Part shown: one piece after another, positions 35,624 to 44,452 of the stretch
Layout: each line of letters opens with the position of its first letter
Position numbering within the stretch: the stretch's first letter is position 1
From: Duganella dendranthematis
Lineage (GTDB): Bacteria > Pseudomonadota > Gammaproteobacteria > Burkholderiales > Burkholderiaceae_D
NCBI RefSeq assembly: GCF_012849375.1
Contig: NZ_CP051684.1
Location: 4,216,001 to 4,280,000, forward strand
DNA length: 64,000 bases
Reading direction: 5' to 3'
Program-made: the position numbers and the translations under genes
The notes under the pieces: generated by a model
What the model saw: only the letters and a program-made list of their open reading frames with translations
Told to the model about the DNA's origin: nothing
The model's database searches: none

Positions 35624-36604
35624 ATGAAAGACCATCGTTCGATCATGTTGGAGTTGCAAAAGACGCATGACGTCATTTACGACTTACTGAAAGGCCAACC
35701 CTTCCATTACACCGATATCCCGATGCATGACAACATCGGTGATCTGCTGATCATGCAGGGAACATTGGCGTTCTTTAAGAAAAAGGGGCTGTCGCCGAAG
35801 ACCACCTCCACCGCCTCGGGATTCGATCCGTCGTGGGTCGAGCCGGGCGACATTCTGGTGTTTCATGGCGGCGGCAATTTCGGCGACCTCTACACGAATA
35901 TCAATGATTTGCGGGAGGACATTATTACCCGTTTTCCCAACAACCGCATCGTGATGATGCCGCAAACTATTTTTTTCTCGTCCGAAGCGAAGCGCGACCG
36001 TTCCGCATCGATATTCCGTCGTCATCCGGATGTGCATATCTTCATTCGCGACAGGGTTTCCCAGGGTATTGCCCGCTTGTTTTCCGATCACGTCTACCTG
36101 GTGCCCGATATGGCGCACCAGTTGTATCCAATCGCCAGCACCGGCAGCGGCACCGGAGTGCTGCGCATCGAGCGTGTCGACGTCGAAGCACCGCAGGTGC
36201 CTCAGTCGCTCAAGGATCTGCGGTTTGACACCCGCACCGATTGGGTGGAAGTCATTGGGACTGAAAAACGCTTTATCGACTTTGCATGGCGGCTCGAATG
36301 CAAATTCAGAGCTCACCGCTGGGATGTGCTGCAAAAGCGGCTCGGACCGTGGTACTGGGTTCCGATGGCTCAGCGTTTTTCAAACAAGGCAATCGACTTG
36401 TTCTCTGTCCATGACCATATTGTGACTGACCGCTTGCATGGGCATATCCTGTCATGCCTGATGGATAAGAAAAATACGGTTATCGATAACAGCTATGGTA
36501 AGAACTCTACTTACATCAACGAATGGACCGGGAACAGCGATCTGGTACAACTGGTGAAGGCCGAAGCGAACCCCGAGGCGGAAACGTGCGCATCGCCTAC
36601 CTGA
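35624..36604 (+). CDS. Polysaccharide pyruvyl transferase family protein
   Basis: 326 residues. It shows the pyruvyl-transferase family order: an N-terminal MHDNIGDLLIMQGTLAFF segment, then VFHGGGNFGDLY near residue 85, the FIRDRVSQ segment, and late VTDRLHGHILSCLMDKK with the family's Asp-Arg-His. It transfers pyruvate from phosphoenolpyruvate to form a ketal on a sugar, giving the polymer negative charge. A GGGAG ribosome-binding site precedes the ATG. The 3' end overlaps the following gene by 19 bp. Acceptor sugar is unknown. Confidence 0.88.
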   Translation: MKDHRSIMLELQKTHDVIYDLLKGQPFHYTDIPMHDNIGDLLIMQGTLAFFKKKGLSPKTTSTASGFDPSWVEPGDILVFHGGGNFGDLYTNINDLREDIITRFPNNRIVMMPQTIFFSSEAKRDRSASIFRRHPDVHIFIRDRVSQGIARLFSDHVYLVPDMAHQLYPIASTGSGTGVLRIERVDVEAPQVPQSLKDLRFDTRTDWVEVIGTEKRFIDFAWRLECKFRAHRWDVLQKRLGPWYWVPMAQRFSNKAIDLFSVHDHIVTDRLHGHILSCLMDKKNTVIDNSYGKNSTYINEWTGNSDLVQLVKAEANPEAETCASPT

Positions 36605-37533
36605 TCTTGGCGCATAACAACCCCACGCACTTGCAGCGGCTCACGCAGCGGCTGCAGGCGCCGGGTATATCGTTTCACATCCATATTGATGCGAAGGTCG
36701 ACTTGGCGCCGTTCGCGGAATTGGAGTCGCCGTCGGTGCAGTTTTGCGAACCACGGGTGAGCTGCTTTTGGGGCGACATTTCGCTGGTCAAGGCCACGCT
36801 GGAGTTGATGCGTTCGGCAGCGGCCGCACGGCCCGATGCCGACTATTTCGTGCTGCTCAGCGGCGCCTGCTATCCATTGCAAACGCCGGAGTATATTGCG
36901 GCGTTTCTGGAGCGCCATCGTGGCACCGAATTCATCGAGGTCTATCCATTGCCAAATCTGCAGTTTGGTAAAACGCTGGAGCGCATCACGCACTACTGGA
37001 TACGCAAGGTGGGGCCGTTGGGCCGCTACCGCTGGCCGCTGCAGCACTGGATGAACCGCAATCTGCCTGTGCGTAATTATCAAAAGGCGTTGCGCGGCGG
37101 CGAGGCCGTGACCGGCTCGCAATGGTGGTGTTTGAGTGGCGAGGCGGTACGTTATGTACTCGACTACCAGGCGCAGTATCCGGCGCTGTACCGGTTTTGC
37201 AAGTTTGTCGATTGTTCGGACGAGTTCTTCTTTCAAGCCGTGCTGTGGAATTCCCGCTTCCGGAGCGCCATCAGTCACAGCTTGACTTATACGCATTGGG
37301 TGCCGGGACCTGGCAAGCAAAGTCCGGAGACCATCGACGCCAGCTATCTGGCGCAGTTCGGGCAGAATGTGATCCTCGATGCCGAGGAAAACAATTCGCC
37401 CAACGAAAAACGCGAGGTGCTATTCGCCCGCAAGTTTTCCGACGCGTCCGGCCCGGTGCTGGACCAGATCGATGCGCTGGCTGCCCTCCGTAGCGCGCAC
37501 CGCGATGAATCAGAATTAACTAATCAGGGGTAA
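36586..37533 (+). CDS. GT14-type glycosyltransferase (core-2/I-branching family)
   Basis: 315 residues from a GTG at 36586 with a GAGGCGGAA site just upstream; an ATG 63 bp earlier would overlap the previous gene more and precede the conserved start. The protein begins VRIAYLILAHNNPTHLQRL and contains FHIHIDAK, then YFVLLSGACYPLQTPEYI, and later SQWWCLSGEAVRY, all typical of family GT14 beta-1,6-N-acetylglucosaminyl- or xylosyltransferase-like proteins. It is a cytoplasmic enzyme building a branch or the main chain of the repeat unit. Donor sugar is not readable from sequence. Confidence 0.85.
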   Translation: MRIAYLILAHNNPTHLQRLTQRLQAPGISFHIHIDAKVDLAPFAELESPSVQFCEPRVSCFWGDISLVKATLELMRSAAAARPDADYFVLLSGACYPLQTPEYIAAFLERHRGTEFIEVYPLPNLQFGKTLERITHYWIRKVGPLGRYRWPLQHWMNRNLPVRNYQKALRGGEAVTGSQWWCLSGEAVRYVLDYQAQYPALYRFCKFVDCSDEFFFQAVLWNSRFRSAISHSLTYTHWVPGPGKQSPETIDASYLAQFGQNVILDAEENNSPNEKREVLFARKFSDASGPVLDQIDALAALRSAHRDESELTNQG

Positions 37534-37537
37534 AAAA

Positions 37538-38611
37538 GTGGCCAAGATTGATATTTTGCTGCCGGTAAAAAACGGCAAGGACTTCCTGGCGGAATCCATC
37601 GACAGCATTCTGGCGCAAACTTTCCAGGACTGGCGCCTGCTGGTGCTGGATCACGGTTCGACCGACGGCAGCCGTGAAATGGCCGAGGAATACCAGCAAC
37701 GTGATCCGCGCGTGGAAGTGCATAGTTTTCCCGAAGCGCGTGGTCTGTCCGGTCTGCTGAACTGCGGCCTCGATATCGCCGATTGCGAATTCGTCATGCG
37801 CCACGATGCCGATGACATCTGTTACCCGGACCGCATGGCGCTGGCGCTGGCAGCGTTCGCCCAGTACCCGGACTGCATCGCCATCGGCGGCCAGGCCGAC
37901 GTCATTGACGCTAGTGGCAAGCTGCTGGGCGAGATGCTGATGCCGGTGGGCTCGGCGCGCGTCACCGCCGCCAGTCTGTTCCGTAATCCGATCGCCCACC
38001 CGACCGCCATGCTGCGCTTCGACGCGGTCAAGCAGATGGGCATCCGTTACGGCATCGACCTGTTGCGCGTGCTGCCGGAAGACCAGCGGCTGGAAGTGCC
38101 GGCGCTGGCAGAGGATTATTTCCTGTTCGGCCAGTTGGCCATTCTCGGCAAGTGCGCCAACATTCCGCACAAGCTGATCCGCTATCGCTGGCACGGCAAT
38201 AATGTCAGCGCCACCCGCTTCGACGACCAGATGGCGGTGTCGCTGGACATTTCGCGCTCGCTGGCGCGCTCGTTTTGCATCATGCACCAGCTGCCATGGT
38301 TCGATCCGGCGCCCTTCTGCAACCATGGCGGCATCCTGCTGGACGTGGACGGTCGCGGCAATTTCGACGCCGAGTACGCGCGCATGGCCGACGCCGTCAC
38401 GCGCGGTTTGGGCGATTCCGACGAATTGCGGCGCGAGTTGCGTTACCGCAAGGCCATCGCCACGCGCCGCGAAGCCAGTTTGCTGTGGCGCTTCCACCGC
38501 TTCCGTGCCGATAACACGCCGGAAGCCGGCGAGTGGACCGCCATCCGCTCCTGGTTGTTGCGGCGCTTCCCGGGCCGCCCGCGCATGAGCGTTGCCGGCC
38601 TGCCTGCCTGA
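37538..38611 (+). CDS. Family 2 glycosyltransferase
   Basis: 357 residues, GTG start with an AGGGG site 7 bp upstream. The GT-A fold opens AKIDILLPVKNGKDFLAESIDSIL, the acidic motif is in RHDADD near residue 90, and the C-terminal half has EDYFLFGQLAILG, compatible with the ED catalytic base motif. It probably adds a hexose in the repeat unit. Its N-terminal sequence is closely matched by the decayed fragment at 43179-43340, indicating that a second related gene once existed in this locus. Confidence 0.9.
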   Translation: MAKIDILLPVKNGKDFLAESIDSILAQTFQDWRLLVLDHGSTDGSREMAEEYQQRDPRVEVHSFPEARGLSGLLNCGLDIADCEFVMRHDADDICYPDRMALALAAFAQYPDCIAIGGQADVIDASGKLLGEMLMPVGSARVTAASLFRNPIAHPTAMLRFDAVKQMGIRYGIDLLRVLPEDQRLEVPALAEDYFLFGQLAILGKCANIPHKLIRYRWHGNNVSATRFDDQMAVSLDISRSLARSFCIMHQLPWFDPAPFCNHGGILLDVDGRGNFDAEYARMADAVTRGLGDSDELRRELRYRKAIATRREASLLWRFHRFRADNTPEAGEWTAIRSWLLRRFPGRPRMSVAGLPA

Positions 38612-38657
38612 GACTGCGCCAGACGCCATTTCGATCGATTACTTTGAGGTTCACGTC

Positions 38658-40085
38658 ATGCCCGCTTTGCCGAAATTCCCCGCTTTACCCCGCCTGCCGG
38701 GATTCCTGCGCCAACCGTTGGGCACCAGCTATCTGGTGATTTGCGGATTGTTGCTGGCGGCAGTCGTGCTGGGCATGTTCACGCCGCTGTTCGTCGCCAC
38801 CATGGGCGACAGCCCCTCGAAAATGTTTGCGTTGCCGGCGGCAATGGTGTTCGCGCTGTTGCTGATCTACGACCATAAGCTGACCCTTCTGGGCATTATT
38901 TTGTTCCGGGCAGCGCTGGACCCGGTGTTGTCGCTGACGCGGATTTCGTTGGCCGGCATCCCGCTGGGCGTGGGCGGGCTGCTCAACGCTTGCGTGATCC
39001 TGATTGCGATCATGCTGGTGTTCGAGCGTCCGCGCGTGGTGCCGGGGCGGGCATTCTGGGCCTGGACACCGTTCCTGCTGCTGCTCTGCGTGGGCGTGAT
39101 TCCGTCCTACGAGCGAGGCGAGGCGATTCGCCAGTGCTTGGCGCTGCTGTCGTTTTTTGCCATGTTCATCAGCGGTTTTTATTTCGGCCGCACCCAGGCC
39201 GAGTTCCGCTCGGTCATGAAGGTCGTGGTTTGGTCGTCGGCTGTGCCGGCGCTATACACCTTCGTCGATGTGGGCTTGCATTATCACGCCGGCTTCCGCC
39301 TGGCCAGTACCTTCGGCCACCCCAACGTGCTGGCGTTCTACCTGACGGTGATCATCACGGTGGCGTTTTACCTGCTGCAGACCATGCCCGCCAGCTACCG
39401 CGGCTGGCAGCGGCTGTTCCTGATCGGCTATCTGTTCTTCCTGCTGATCATGCTGGCGATGACCCATACCCGCAGCGCCTGGATCGCCACCGCGATCGGC
39501 TTTGGCATGTACGGCGTGTTGTTCGACCGCCGCTACCTGGTATATATCGCGTTGGGGGGCGCACTGGCCCTGCTGGTGCCAGGCGTCGGCGACCGCTTGC
39601 TGGAACTGACCCGGGACAACCCGACCGGCAATGTTGCAGAGATGAACTCGGCCTCATGGCGCGTAGCTTTGTGGCAGAGTGCGTTTGGCTGGATGTCACC
39701 GCACAGCTTTGTCACCGGCAACGGCCTGCAAACGTTCCAGCATTTCTCGCCGACATTCTTCCCGTTAGCCGGCGGAATCCACTGGGAGGCCCACAGCATT
39801 TACGTTCAGCTCATCTTTGAAATCGGGCTGGTCGGGTTGCTCGCCTATCTCTGGTTGAACTGGCGTGTGTTCAAAGGGCTGCTGCCGCTCATTAAGGTCG
39901 ACAAGCTGGCGGCGTTCTCGCTGATCGTGGTGCTGGTGAACTTCCTGATTTGCGCGTTCAGCGACAATATGTTCGACATTCTGGTATATGACTGGTACTG
40001 GTGGTTTGCGGTGGGGGCGGGCAGTTCGCTGGCGTTGAGCAAGACATTGACGCTGGCGCCACGCGCCAAGCCAGGGAAGCTGTGA
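38658..40085 (+). CDS. O-antigen ligase/polymerase-like membrane protein
   Basis: 475 residues from the ATG at 38658 with GAGG 9 bp upstream; an ATG at 38592 overlaps the GT2 gene and is less likely. There are ten to twelve membrane helices and a large periplasmic loop (about 290-380) that contains ELTRDNPTGNVAEMNSASWRVALWQ. The Wzy_C-like region has THTRSAWIATAIGFGMYG and, after the loop, HWEAHSIYVQLIFEIGL, where the His is conserved in ligases of this family. It probably polymerises or ligates the repeat units in the periplasm. It ends 2 bp before a glycosyltransferase gene. Confidence 0.83.
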   Translation: MPALPKFPALPRLPGFLRQPLGTSYLVICGLLLAAVVLGMFTPLFVATMGDSPSKMFALPAAMVFALLLIYDHKLTLLGIILFRAALDPVLSLTRISLAGIPLGVGGLLNACVILIAIMLVFERPRVVPGRAFWAWTPFLLLLCVGVIPSYERGEAIRQCLALLSFFAMFISGFYFGRTQAEFRSVMKVVVWSSAVPALYTFVDVGLHYHAGFRLASTFGHPNVLAFYLTVIITVAFYLLQTMPASYRGWQRLFLIGYLFFLLIMLAMTHTRSAWIATAIGFGMYGVLFDRRYLVYIALGGALALLVPGVGDRLLELTRDNPTGNVAEMNSASWRVALWQSAFGWMSPHSFVTGNGLQTFQHFSPTFFPLAGGIHWEAHSIYVQLIFEIGLVGLLAYLWLNWRVFKGLLPLIKVDKLAAFSLIVVLVNFLICAFSDNMFDILVYDWYWWFAVGAGSSLALSKTLTLAPRAKPGKL

Positions 40086-40087
40086 CG

Positions 40088-41122
40088 ATGCCTACACGCC
40101 CTATGCATTGGACCGTGCTGGCCCCCTTCGTCCGCGACGTTGACCCGAAATGGATCTTCGAATATATCGATCCGGCGCTGCATGAAGTGGCGGCGGTACC
40201 GGCCCGCTACGACCACGACCGCTCGCGCCGCAGCGCCTCTGCGCGCGACTGGCTCGATTATTTCGGCCACGCGCTGTCCGGTTTCCTGGCCACCTTCCGG
40301 CGCGGGCGCAAGACTGGCATCATTACCACGTTCCCCCAGCTGGCCCTGATGGTGGCGCTGATGAAAAAGCTGACCGGGCGCAAGCAGTTGCCGCTGATCG
40401 CCTGGTGCTTCAACCTGGCGCAGCCGTACGGCGGCCTGAAAGGCAAAGTAGCGCGCTACTGCCTGCCGGCGGTGGATATTTTTGTGGTGCATTCGCACGC
40501 GGAAATCGATATCTACAGCCGCTGGCTGAATTTGCCGGCGTCGCGTTTTGTGTTTGTGCCACTGAGTGTGGCCGATCCGGTCAACGAACCGTGGAGCGAA
40601 CGCGACAGCGAACCGTACATCGTGGCGCTCGGCACCGCCAACCGCGATTACCGTCTGCTGATGGAGGCGGTTGGCGAACTGGGCTACAAGACGATTATCG
40701 TCTCTGGGCAGCACGCGGTGGAGCATCTGACGCCGCCGCCTTGCGTCAGCGTGCAGTCCGGCTTGTCACTGAAGGAGTGCCACCGGCTGGCCGCATACTC
40801 GCGCATCAATGTGATCCCGATTGCCGATACCGATGCGCCGTCCGGCCAGGTGACGCTGATTGAATCGATGATGCTAGGGGTGCCCTTGGTAGCGACTGCG
40901 TGCGCCGGCACTACCGATTACATCGAGGATAACCAAGACGGCTTGCTGGTGGCACCCAAGGATACGGCGTCAATGGTCACGGCGCTGAAAAAACTGTGGA
41001 ATGACCATAGCTTGCGCCAGCAACTGTCGGCTCAAGCCAAGCGCTCGTCGATGCAGAAGTTCAGTTTCAAGGCGGCATCTGCCAGCCTGGCGGTCTTGAT
41101 GGATAAAATGGCAACCCGCTAA
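40088..41122 (+). CDS. Family 4-type glycosyltransferase
   Basis: 344 residues from the ATG at 40088; a longer frame from 40001 would run into the ligase gene. The GT-B C-terminal domain is clear: VALGTANRDYRLLMEAV, then VSVQSGLSLKECHRLAAYSRINVIP, and the donor-binding ESMMLGVPLVATACAGTTDYI with the E-x7-E-like pattern. It is the last gene of the main eps operon, ending 27 bp before a strong terminator. Donor and acceptor are unknown. Confidence 0.83.
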   Translation: MPTRPMHWTVLAPFVRDVDPKWIFEYIDPALHEVAAVPARYDHDRSRRSASARDWLDYFGHALSGFLATFRRGRKTGIITTFPQLALMVALMKKLTGRKQLPLIAWCFNLAQPYGGLKGKVARYCLPAVDIFVVHSHAEIDIYSRWLNLPASRFVFVPLSVADPVNEPWSERDSEPYIVALGTANRDYRLLMEAVGELGYKTIIVSGQHAVEHLTPPPCVSVQSGLSLKECHRLAAYSRINVIPIADTDAPSGQVTLIESMMLGVPLVATACAGTTDYIEDNQDGLLVAPKDTASMVTALKKLWNDHSLRQQLSAQAKRSSMQKFSFKAASASLAVLMDKMATR

Positions 41123-41149
41123 GCGACGGCATGTGCCGCTGGCATGCAA

Positions 41150-41191
41150 AAACGGCGCATCACCCGCGAGGGCGATGCGCCGTTTGTATTT
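41150..41191. terminator. Bidirectional rho-independent terminator closing the eps operon
   Basis: Arms AAACGGCGCATC (41150-41161) and GATGCGCCGTTT (41174-41185) enclose a further CCC/GGG stem with a GCGA tetraloop, followed by TATTTTT. On the other strand the A run before the hairpin gives a T tail for the convergent gene ending at 41204. Confidence 0.9.
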
Positions 41192-41203
41192 TTACCGCCG
41201 CTA

Positions 41204-42640
41204 TTACTGGGTCGGGGTCAGCGTAGCGCGCAGGGTCGAGGCTTGATTCACGCCGCTGTAGGCGGTCAATACAAACCACCCGCCGGTGGCTGGCCAAGTG
41301 ACGCGGGCCGAGGCCTTGTCGCCAAGGGCGCCGGTGTCCGATACCACGGTGCCGCCACTGTACACCTGCATCTTCAGCTTGGCGCCACCGGTCGCGGTGA
41401 CGGTGAACTTCTGCGCCGTGCCTGGAGCGACCTTGCCCCATACCACTTTATTGATACCGCTGGAATTGCCGTTGACCATGACGGTCTGGGTGGCGGCGGC
41501 AGGGAAATTCAGCGACTGGGTGATGGTGTCATACGTGCCGATCGCGGTACCGGAGTAGCGCGTCCATGGCCCTCGCATCGACAACTGGTTGGCCGGCGCT
41601 ACGGCTTTAGGCGTCATCGGCTGACCATTGCCATCTACCCAACTAGAGGCAGAAACCACTTGGCGCAGGTTGGCGCGCATGCGATCCAGTTCGGCTGCCA
41701 CGGCATTGTCCCAACCGCCGTTGTGTAGATCATATTTGACACCGCCCTCCACGTGAATTGCAAACGGCGTGCCGTCATTGCGATCCACTACATAGGCGCC
41801 GTAGCGTTTCAGCGTCTCGGCAACCTTGCGCAGCGCCAGATTGGCGATTTTCGAGGTGTCGTAGTTGGCAGGCAGCATCAGCAGCGCACCCTGAGGAATT
41901 TCGCCGGTATTGGTGCTCGCTGCATTGATATCCGCCGACGTGGCTGGATAAATATACGGCGTCTTGCCCGACAGGCCATTGTAGGTCATCGACATAGCCA
42001 GCGCATGGCTGTAGTACGGCTGACCGTCGTTGACTTCCGTAGCACGGATCATACCGGCCAGCGGAATTACGCCGGCTGCGCGCGAACCCTGGTAATAGTG
42101 CGCTGGATCGCCGAAGCCGGAACCCTTGGCGTCAGACCAAGCGTACAGCTTGGCGTACCACTTGCCACTGACCAGGCGCAGACCCCAGAACGAGTGGACG
42201 ATATTGGTGACCGGGTCGTAAATGTCGGCTTCCTGGTCGTCATTGGAGGTCGGCACGACGTTGGCTGGCCAGCGCGGCACGGTGACGACGCGCGAGTTCT
42301 GGCTGTCAGGGTCGGCAACGCCGGCGGTACCGGTAATGCCGCTGATCGTGACCGGGCCGTCAGTGGCCTTGGCCAGGAACAGGGCGGACGAGGTGGCGCC
42401 GGCAGCCACGATCGGGTAATAGCTCGACTTCGGAATTACAAACGTGCCCAGCACCGGATTGATCGGACGCGAATTCCACAGGGAGTCAGCGGCGAACAGA
42501 CGGTTGAAGGTGCCAAACGCAGGCGTTGCGGCGGGGGAAGCGGTTTGTGCGACTGCATTTAACACGGCAACGCTGAGGACGGAGCACGTGAGAACTTTGA
42601 GCAGGCGGCGCGAGGCGGGCGTGGTTTTATTAGTGAACAT
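41204..42640 (-). CDS. Secreted protein of unknown function, paralogue of the 17.6-19.1 kb gene
   Basis: 478 residues with a signal peptide (cleavage probably after AVAQT, near residue 33). It is alignable end to end with the protein at 17616-19070. Shared landmarks are FAADSLWNSRP, AKATDGPVTI, GVADPDS, VHSFWGLRL, GSGFGDPAHY, SHALAMSM, IPQGALLMLP, LRKVAETLKRYGAYVVD and LSMRGPWT. A C-terminal beta-rich region from about 345 contains repeated GGAKLKMQVYSGGTVV-like strands. It has a GTAGGAG ribosome-binding site. It converges on the eps operon at a shared terminator and is followed on the other side by acyltransferase genes, as in the first copy. A role in processing or binding the exopolysaccharide is inferred; no catalytic family was recognised. 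Confidence 0.8.
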   Translation of the reverse strand: MFTNKTTPASRRLLKVLTCSVLSVAVLNAVAQTASPAATPAFGTFNRLFAADSLWNSRPINPVLGTFVIPKSSYYPIVAAGATSSALFLAKATDGPVTISGITGTAGVADPDSQNSRVVTVPRWPANVVPTSNDDQEADIYDPVTNIVHSFWGLRLVSGKWYAKLYAWSDAKGSGFGDPAHYYQGSRAAGVIPLAGMIRATEVNDGQPYYSHALAMSMTYNGLSGKTPYIYPATSADINAASTNTGEIPQGALLMLPANYDTSKIANLALRKVAETLKRYGAYVVDRNDGTPFAIHVEGGVKYDLHNGGWDNAVAAELDRMRANLRQVVSASSWVDGNGQPMTPKAVAPANQLSMRGPWTRYSGTAIGTYDTITQSLNFPAAATQTVMVNGNSSGINKVVWGKVAPGTAQKFTVTATGGAKLKMQVYSGGTVVSDTGALGDKASARVTWPATGGWFVLTAYSGVNQASTLRATLTPTQ

Positions 42641-43178
42641 GTGGAACTCCTACCAAGGAAGTGGGTGTGAAATCGGTGACATGAAAAGATTATACACAGC
42701 TTTCTTGCCGTAGCGAAATTAATTAATAACCGCGTGATGTTTTATGGTGAGCGTACAACAGTTTAATTATTTTTTCCTGATTTAATTAAGTTAATACTAA
42801 ATAAAAAGTCAAGAGCCGCATGTTTGCTGGGGAGGCGAGGTGTGTGCATGGTTGCTGGAGGATAGTTGCATTCAGGGTTGCTATTTAGTTTATTCAAATT
42901 TCATTTAAATAAAATTCTCTTTTTATAAGCAGAAATTAATATAAGTCCATTAATCGGATTATTATTATTTCCGAACTACTAACTACGTAATTTCTTTGCA
43001 ATGTTCCTTGACCGTACCAAGCATGCGCGGACGGGCCGCTTGCGCCTAAGCGCTGTGCCAGGCTCGAGCTTCACACTTTAGACAAACGGCTGGAAATCAT
43101 CCCTCTTTATATGGTGGTATAATAATTACAATTAAAATTAAAATACTTTAATGAATCACTCGTATCCAGGAGGAACAA
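42641..43178. other. AT-rich intergenic region, probably a deletion or rearrangement scar
   Basis: This 538 bp stretch is far richer in A and T than its surroundings, especially at 42710-42990 and 43110-43165. No intact gene, tRNA, IS end or long repeat was recognised. It holds the promoter region of the divergent secreted-protein gene, an extended -10 element (43115-43123) and the ribosome-binding site AGGAGGA (43168-43174) of the decayed GT2 fragment. Confidence 0.5.
43115..43123 (+). promoter_or_regulatory. Extended -10 promoter candidate
   Basis: TGGTATAAT (TGnTATAAT) lies 56 bp before the TTG start of the GT2 remnant and could now serve the acyltransferase gene downstream. No convincing -35 is present. 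Confidence 0.4.
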
Positions 43179-43340
43179 TTGGCTAAAATAGACGTTATAT
43201 TGCCGGTTAGGAATGGCATCGATCTTCATGCGCAATCGCTCTGCTATCTGCAAAAGCGTGCAGTGTCCATATCGAGTGCTAGCCGTCGCGAGATGGGCGA
43301 TCACTACAAGCGCCACCGATGGGGGTGGCCATGCAATTAA
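43179..43340 (+). pseudogene. Remnant of a family 2 glycosyltransferase gene
   Basis: A perfect AGGAGGA site is followed by a TTG start and 53 codons. The first dozen residues, AKIDVILPVRNG, match the beginning of the intact GT2 at 37538 (AKIDILLPVKNG). After a short unrelated part, RREMGDHYKRHR resembles SREMAEEYQQRD of the same protein, which normally lies about 35 residues further on. This indicates an internal deletion plus decay. The frame then stops at 43338-43340, overlapping the acyltransferase start. The leader is intact, so a useless short peptide may still be made, perhaps coupling translation to the next gene. Confidence 0.7.
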
Positions 43341-44377
43341 ATAATATTCAATTTTTGCGATTTGTCGCAGTCTTCCTGGTTGTCACCTCGCATACCGTTG
43401 TCGAAATCTGGGGACGGCTTGGTTTCGCTGGTGAGTTCGGCTACTGGCACCAGGTCGGTGGTGCCGGGGTAGACATCTTCTTCGTCATCAGCGGGTTTGT
43501 GATCACCCTGTCCACAGCCAAGGCTGCTGCTGCCGGAGGCGCTGATGCCGGTTGGCATTTCCTGCTGCGGCGCATTATCCGCATCGTGCCGCTCTATTGG
43601 ATTTACACGGCGGTCAAAGCGCTGCTGGTCGTGTTTGTCGGTTCCCGCGCCTTCAACTCGACCATCGCCCCCGAGTATTTCCTTAAGTCAATTTTCTTCA
43701 TTCCTGCCACCAATCCGGCCGGCAACGTGTTGCCGCTGCTGGAGTCCGGATGGACGCTCAGTTATGAGATGCTCTTCTACCTGTCGTTTGCGCTAGCGAT
43801 TTGGGTGCGCAAGCCGCCGTTGCGCTTCTGCCTGGTCCTGATGTCGCTGGTTTTTGCGTTGGGGGTGGTGTTTTCCGACCACGTGGTCATCGGATTTTTC
43901 GGCCGCACCCTGTTGTTCGAGTTCTTGTGCGGCGGCTTGATCGCGCGACTGTGGACGTGGCGGCGCCCGCTGCCCGCGTATCTCGCCCCGGCATTGTTGC
44001 TGTTCGCGGCGCTGGCCCTGTTTGTGTTCCCCGCTGCACAAGTGGACCGTCTGTTTGCCGTCGGTCTGCCCGCTGCCGCCCTGGTCATGGGCATGGCGTG
44101 GCTGGAACGCTATCGCGCCATCAGCCGTTTGAGCGGGCATTTCAGGCTGTTTGGCGACGCCTCCTACACCATCTATTTGTCGCATGGCTTGTCGATGCCG
44201 GTGTTTATCATGCTGGCCCAGAAAGCCGGCTTGCACGCGATGCCGGTCATTTTCGCTTTCACAGTCGTGGGTGTGTTCGCTGTCGGATGTGTGCTGTATG
44301 TGGCTGGCGAACGGCCGTTGACAGTCTGGCTGAATCGCCAAGTCGGCCGCAAAGTGGCGGTGGCGTCGACCACGTGA
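43331..44377 (+). CDS. Acyltransferase family 3
   Basis: 348 residues from the ATG at 43331, preceded by a GGGGG-rich site at a good distance; an ATG at 43319 has none. About ten membrane helices are present. The motifs are IQFLRFVAVFLVVTSHTVVE with the family His, GGAGVDIFFVISGFVITLS, and the basic RRIIRIVPLYW. There is no SGNH domain. It probably acetylates the exopolysaccharide unit. It overlaps the GT2 remnant, suggesting it was once the downstream gene of a larger polysaccharide operon. Confidence 0.88.
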   Translation: MQLNNIQFLRFVAVFLVVTSHTVVEIWGRLGFAGEFGYWHQVGGAGVDIFFVISGFVITLSTAKAAAAGGADAGWHFLLRRIIRIVPLYWIYTAVKALLVVFVGSRAFNSTIAPEYFLKSIFFIPATNPAGNVLPLLESGWTLSYEMLFYLSFALAIWVRKPPLRFCLVLMSLVFALGVVFSDHVVIGFFGRTLLFEFLCGGLIARLWTWRRPLPAYLAPALLLFAALALFVFPAAQVDRLFAVGLPAAALVMGMAWLERYRAISRLSGHFRLFGDASYTIYLSHGLSMPVFIMLAQKAGLHAMPVIFAFTVVGVFAVGCVLYVAGERPLTVWLNRQVGRKVAVASTT

Positions 44378-44390
44378 CCAGCGGACGTAA

Positions 44391-44434
44391 AACAGGCGCA
44401 TCAACAACCTTTTACGGTTGGTGATGCGCCTGTT
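44391..44434. terminator. Bidirectional terminator between two convergent acyltransferase genes
   Basis: AACAGGCGCATCA (44391-44403) pairs with TGATGCGCCTGTT (44422-44434), and an inner AACC/GGTT extends the stem. The core GGCGCATC/GATGCGCC is the same as in the terminator at 41150. Confidence 0.85.
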
Positions 44435-44452
44435 GCGTTTGGCGGTGAGATC

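Noticed and set aside
43107..43316. 69-codon minus-strand frame in the AT-rich gap
   Set aside because: It is antisense to the GT2 remnant and has no family features or ribosome-binding site.
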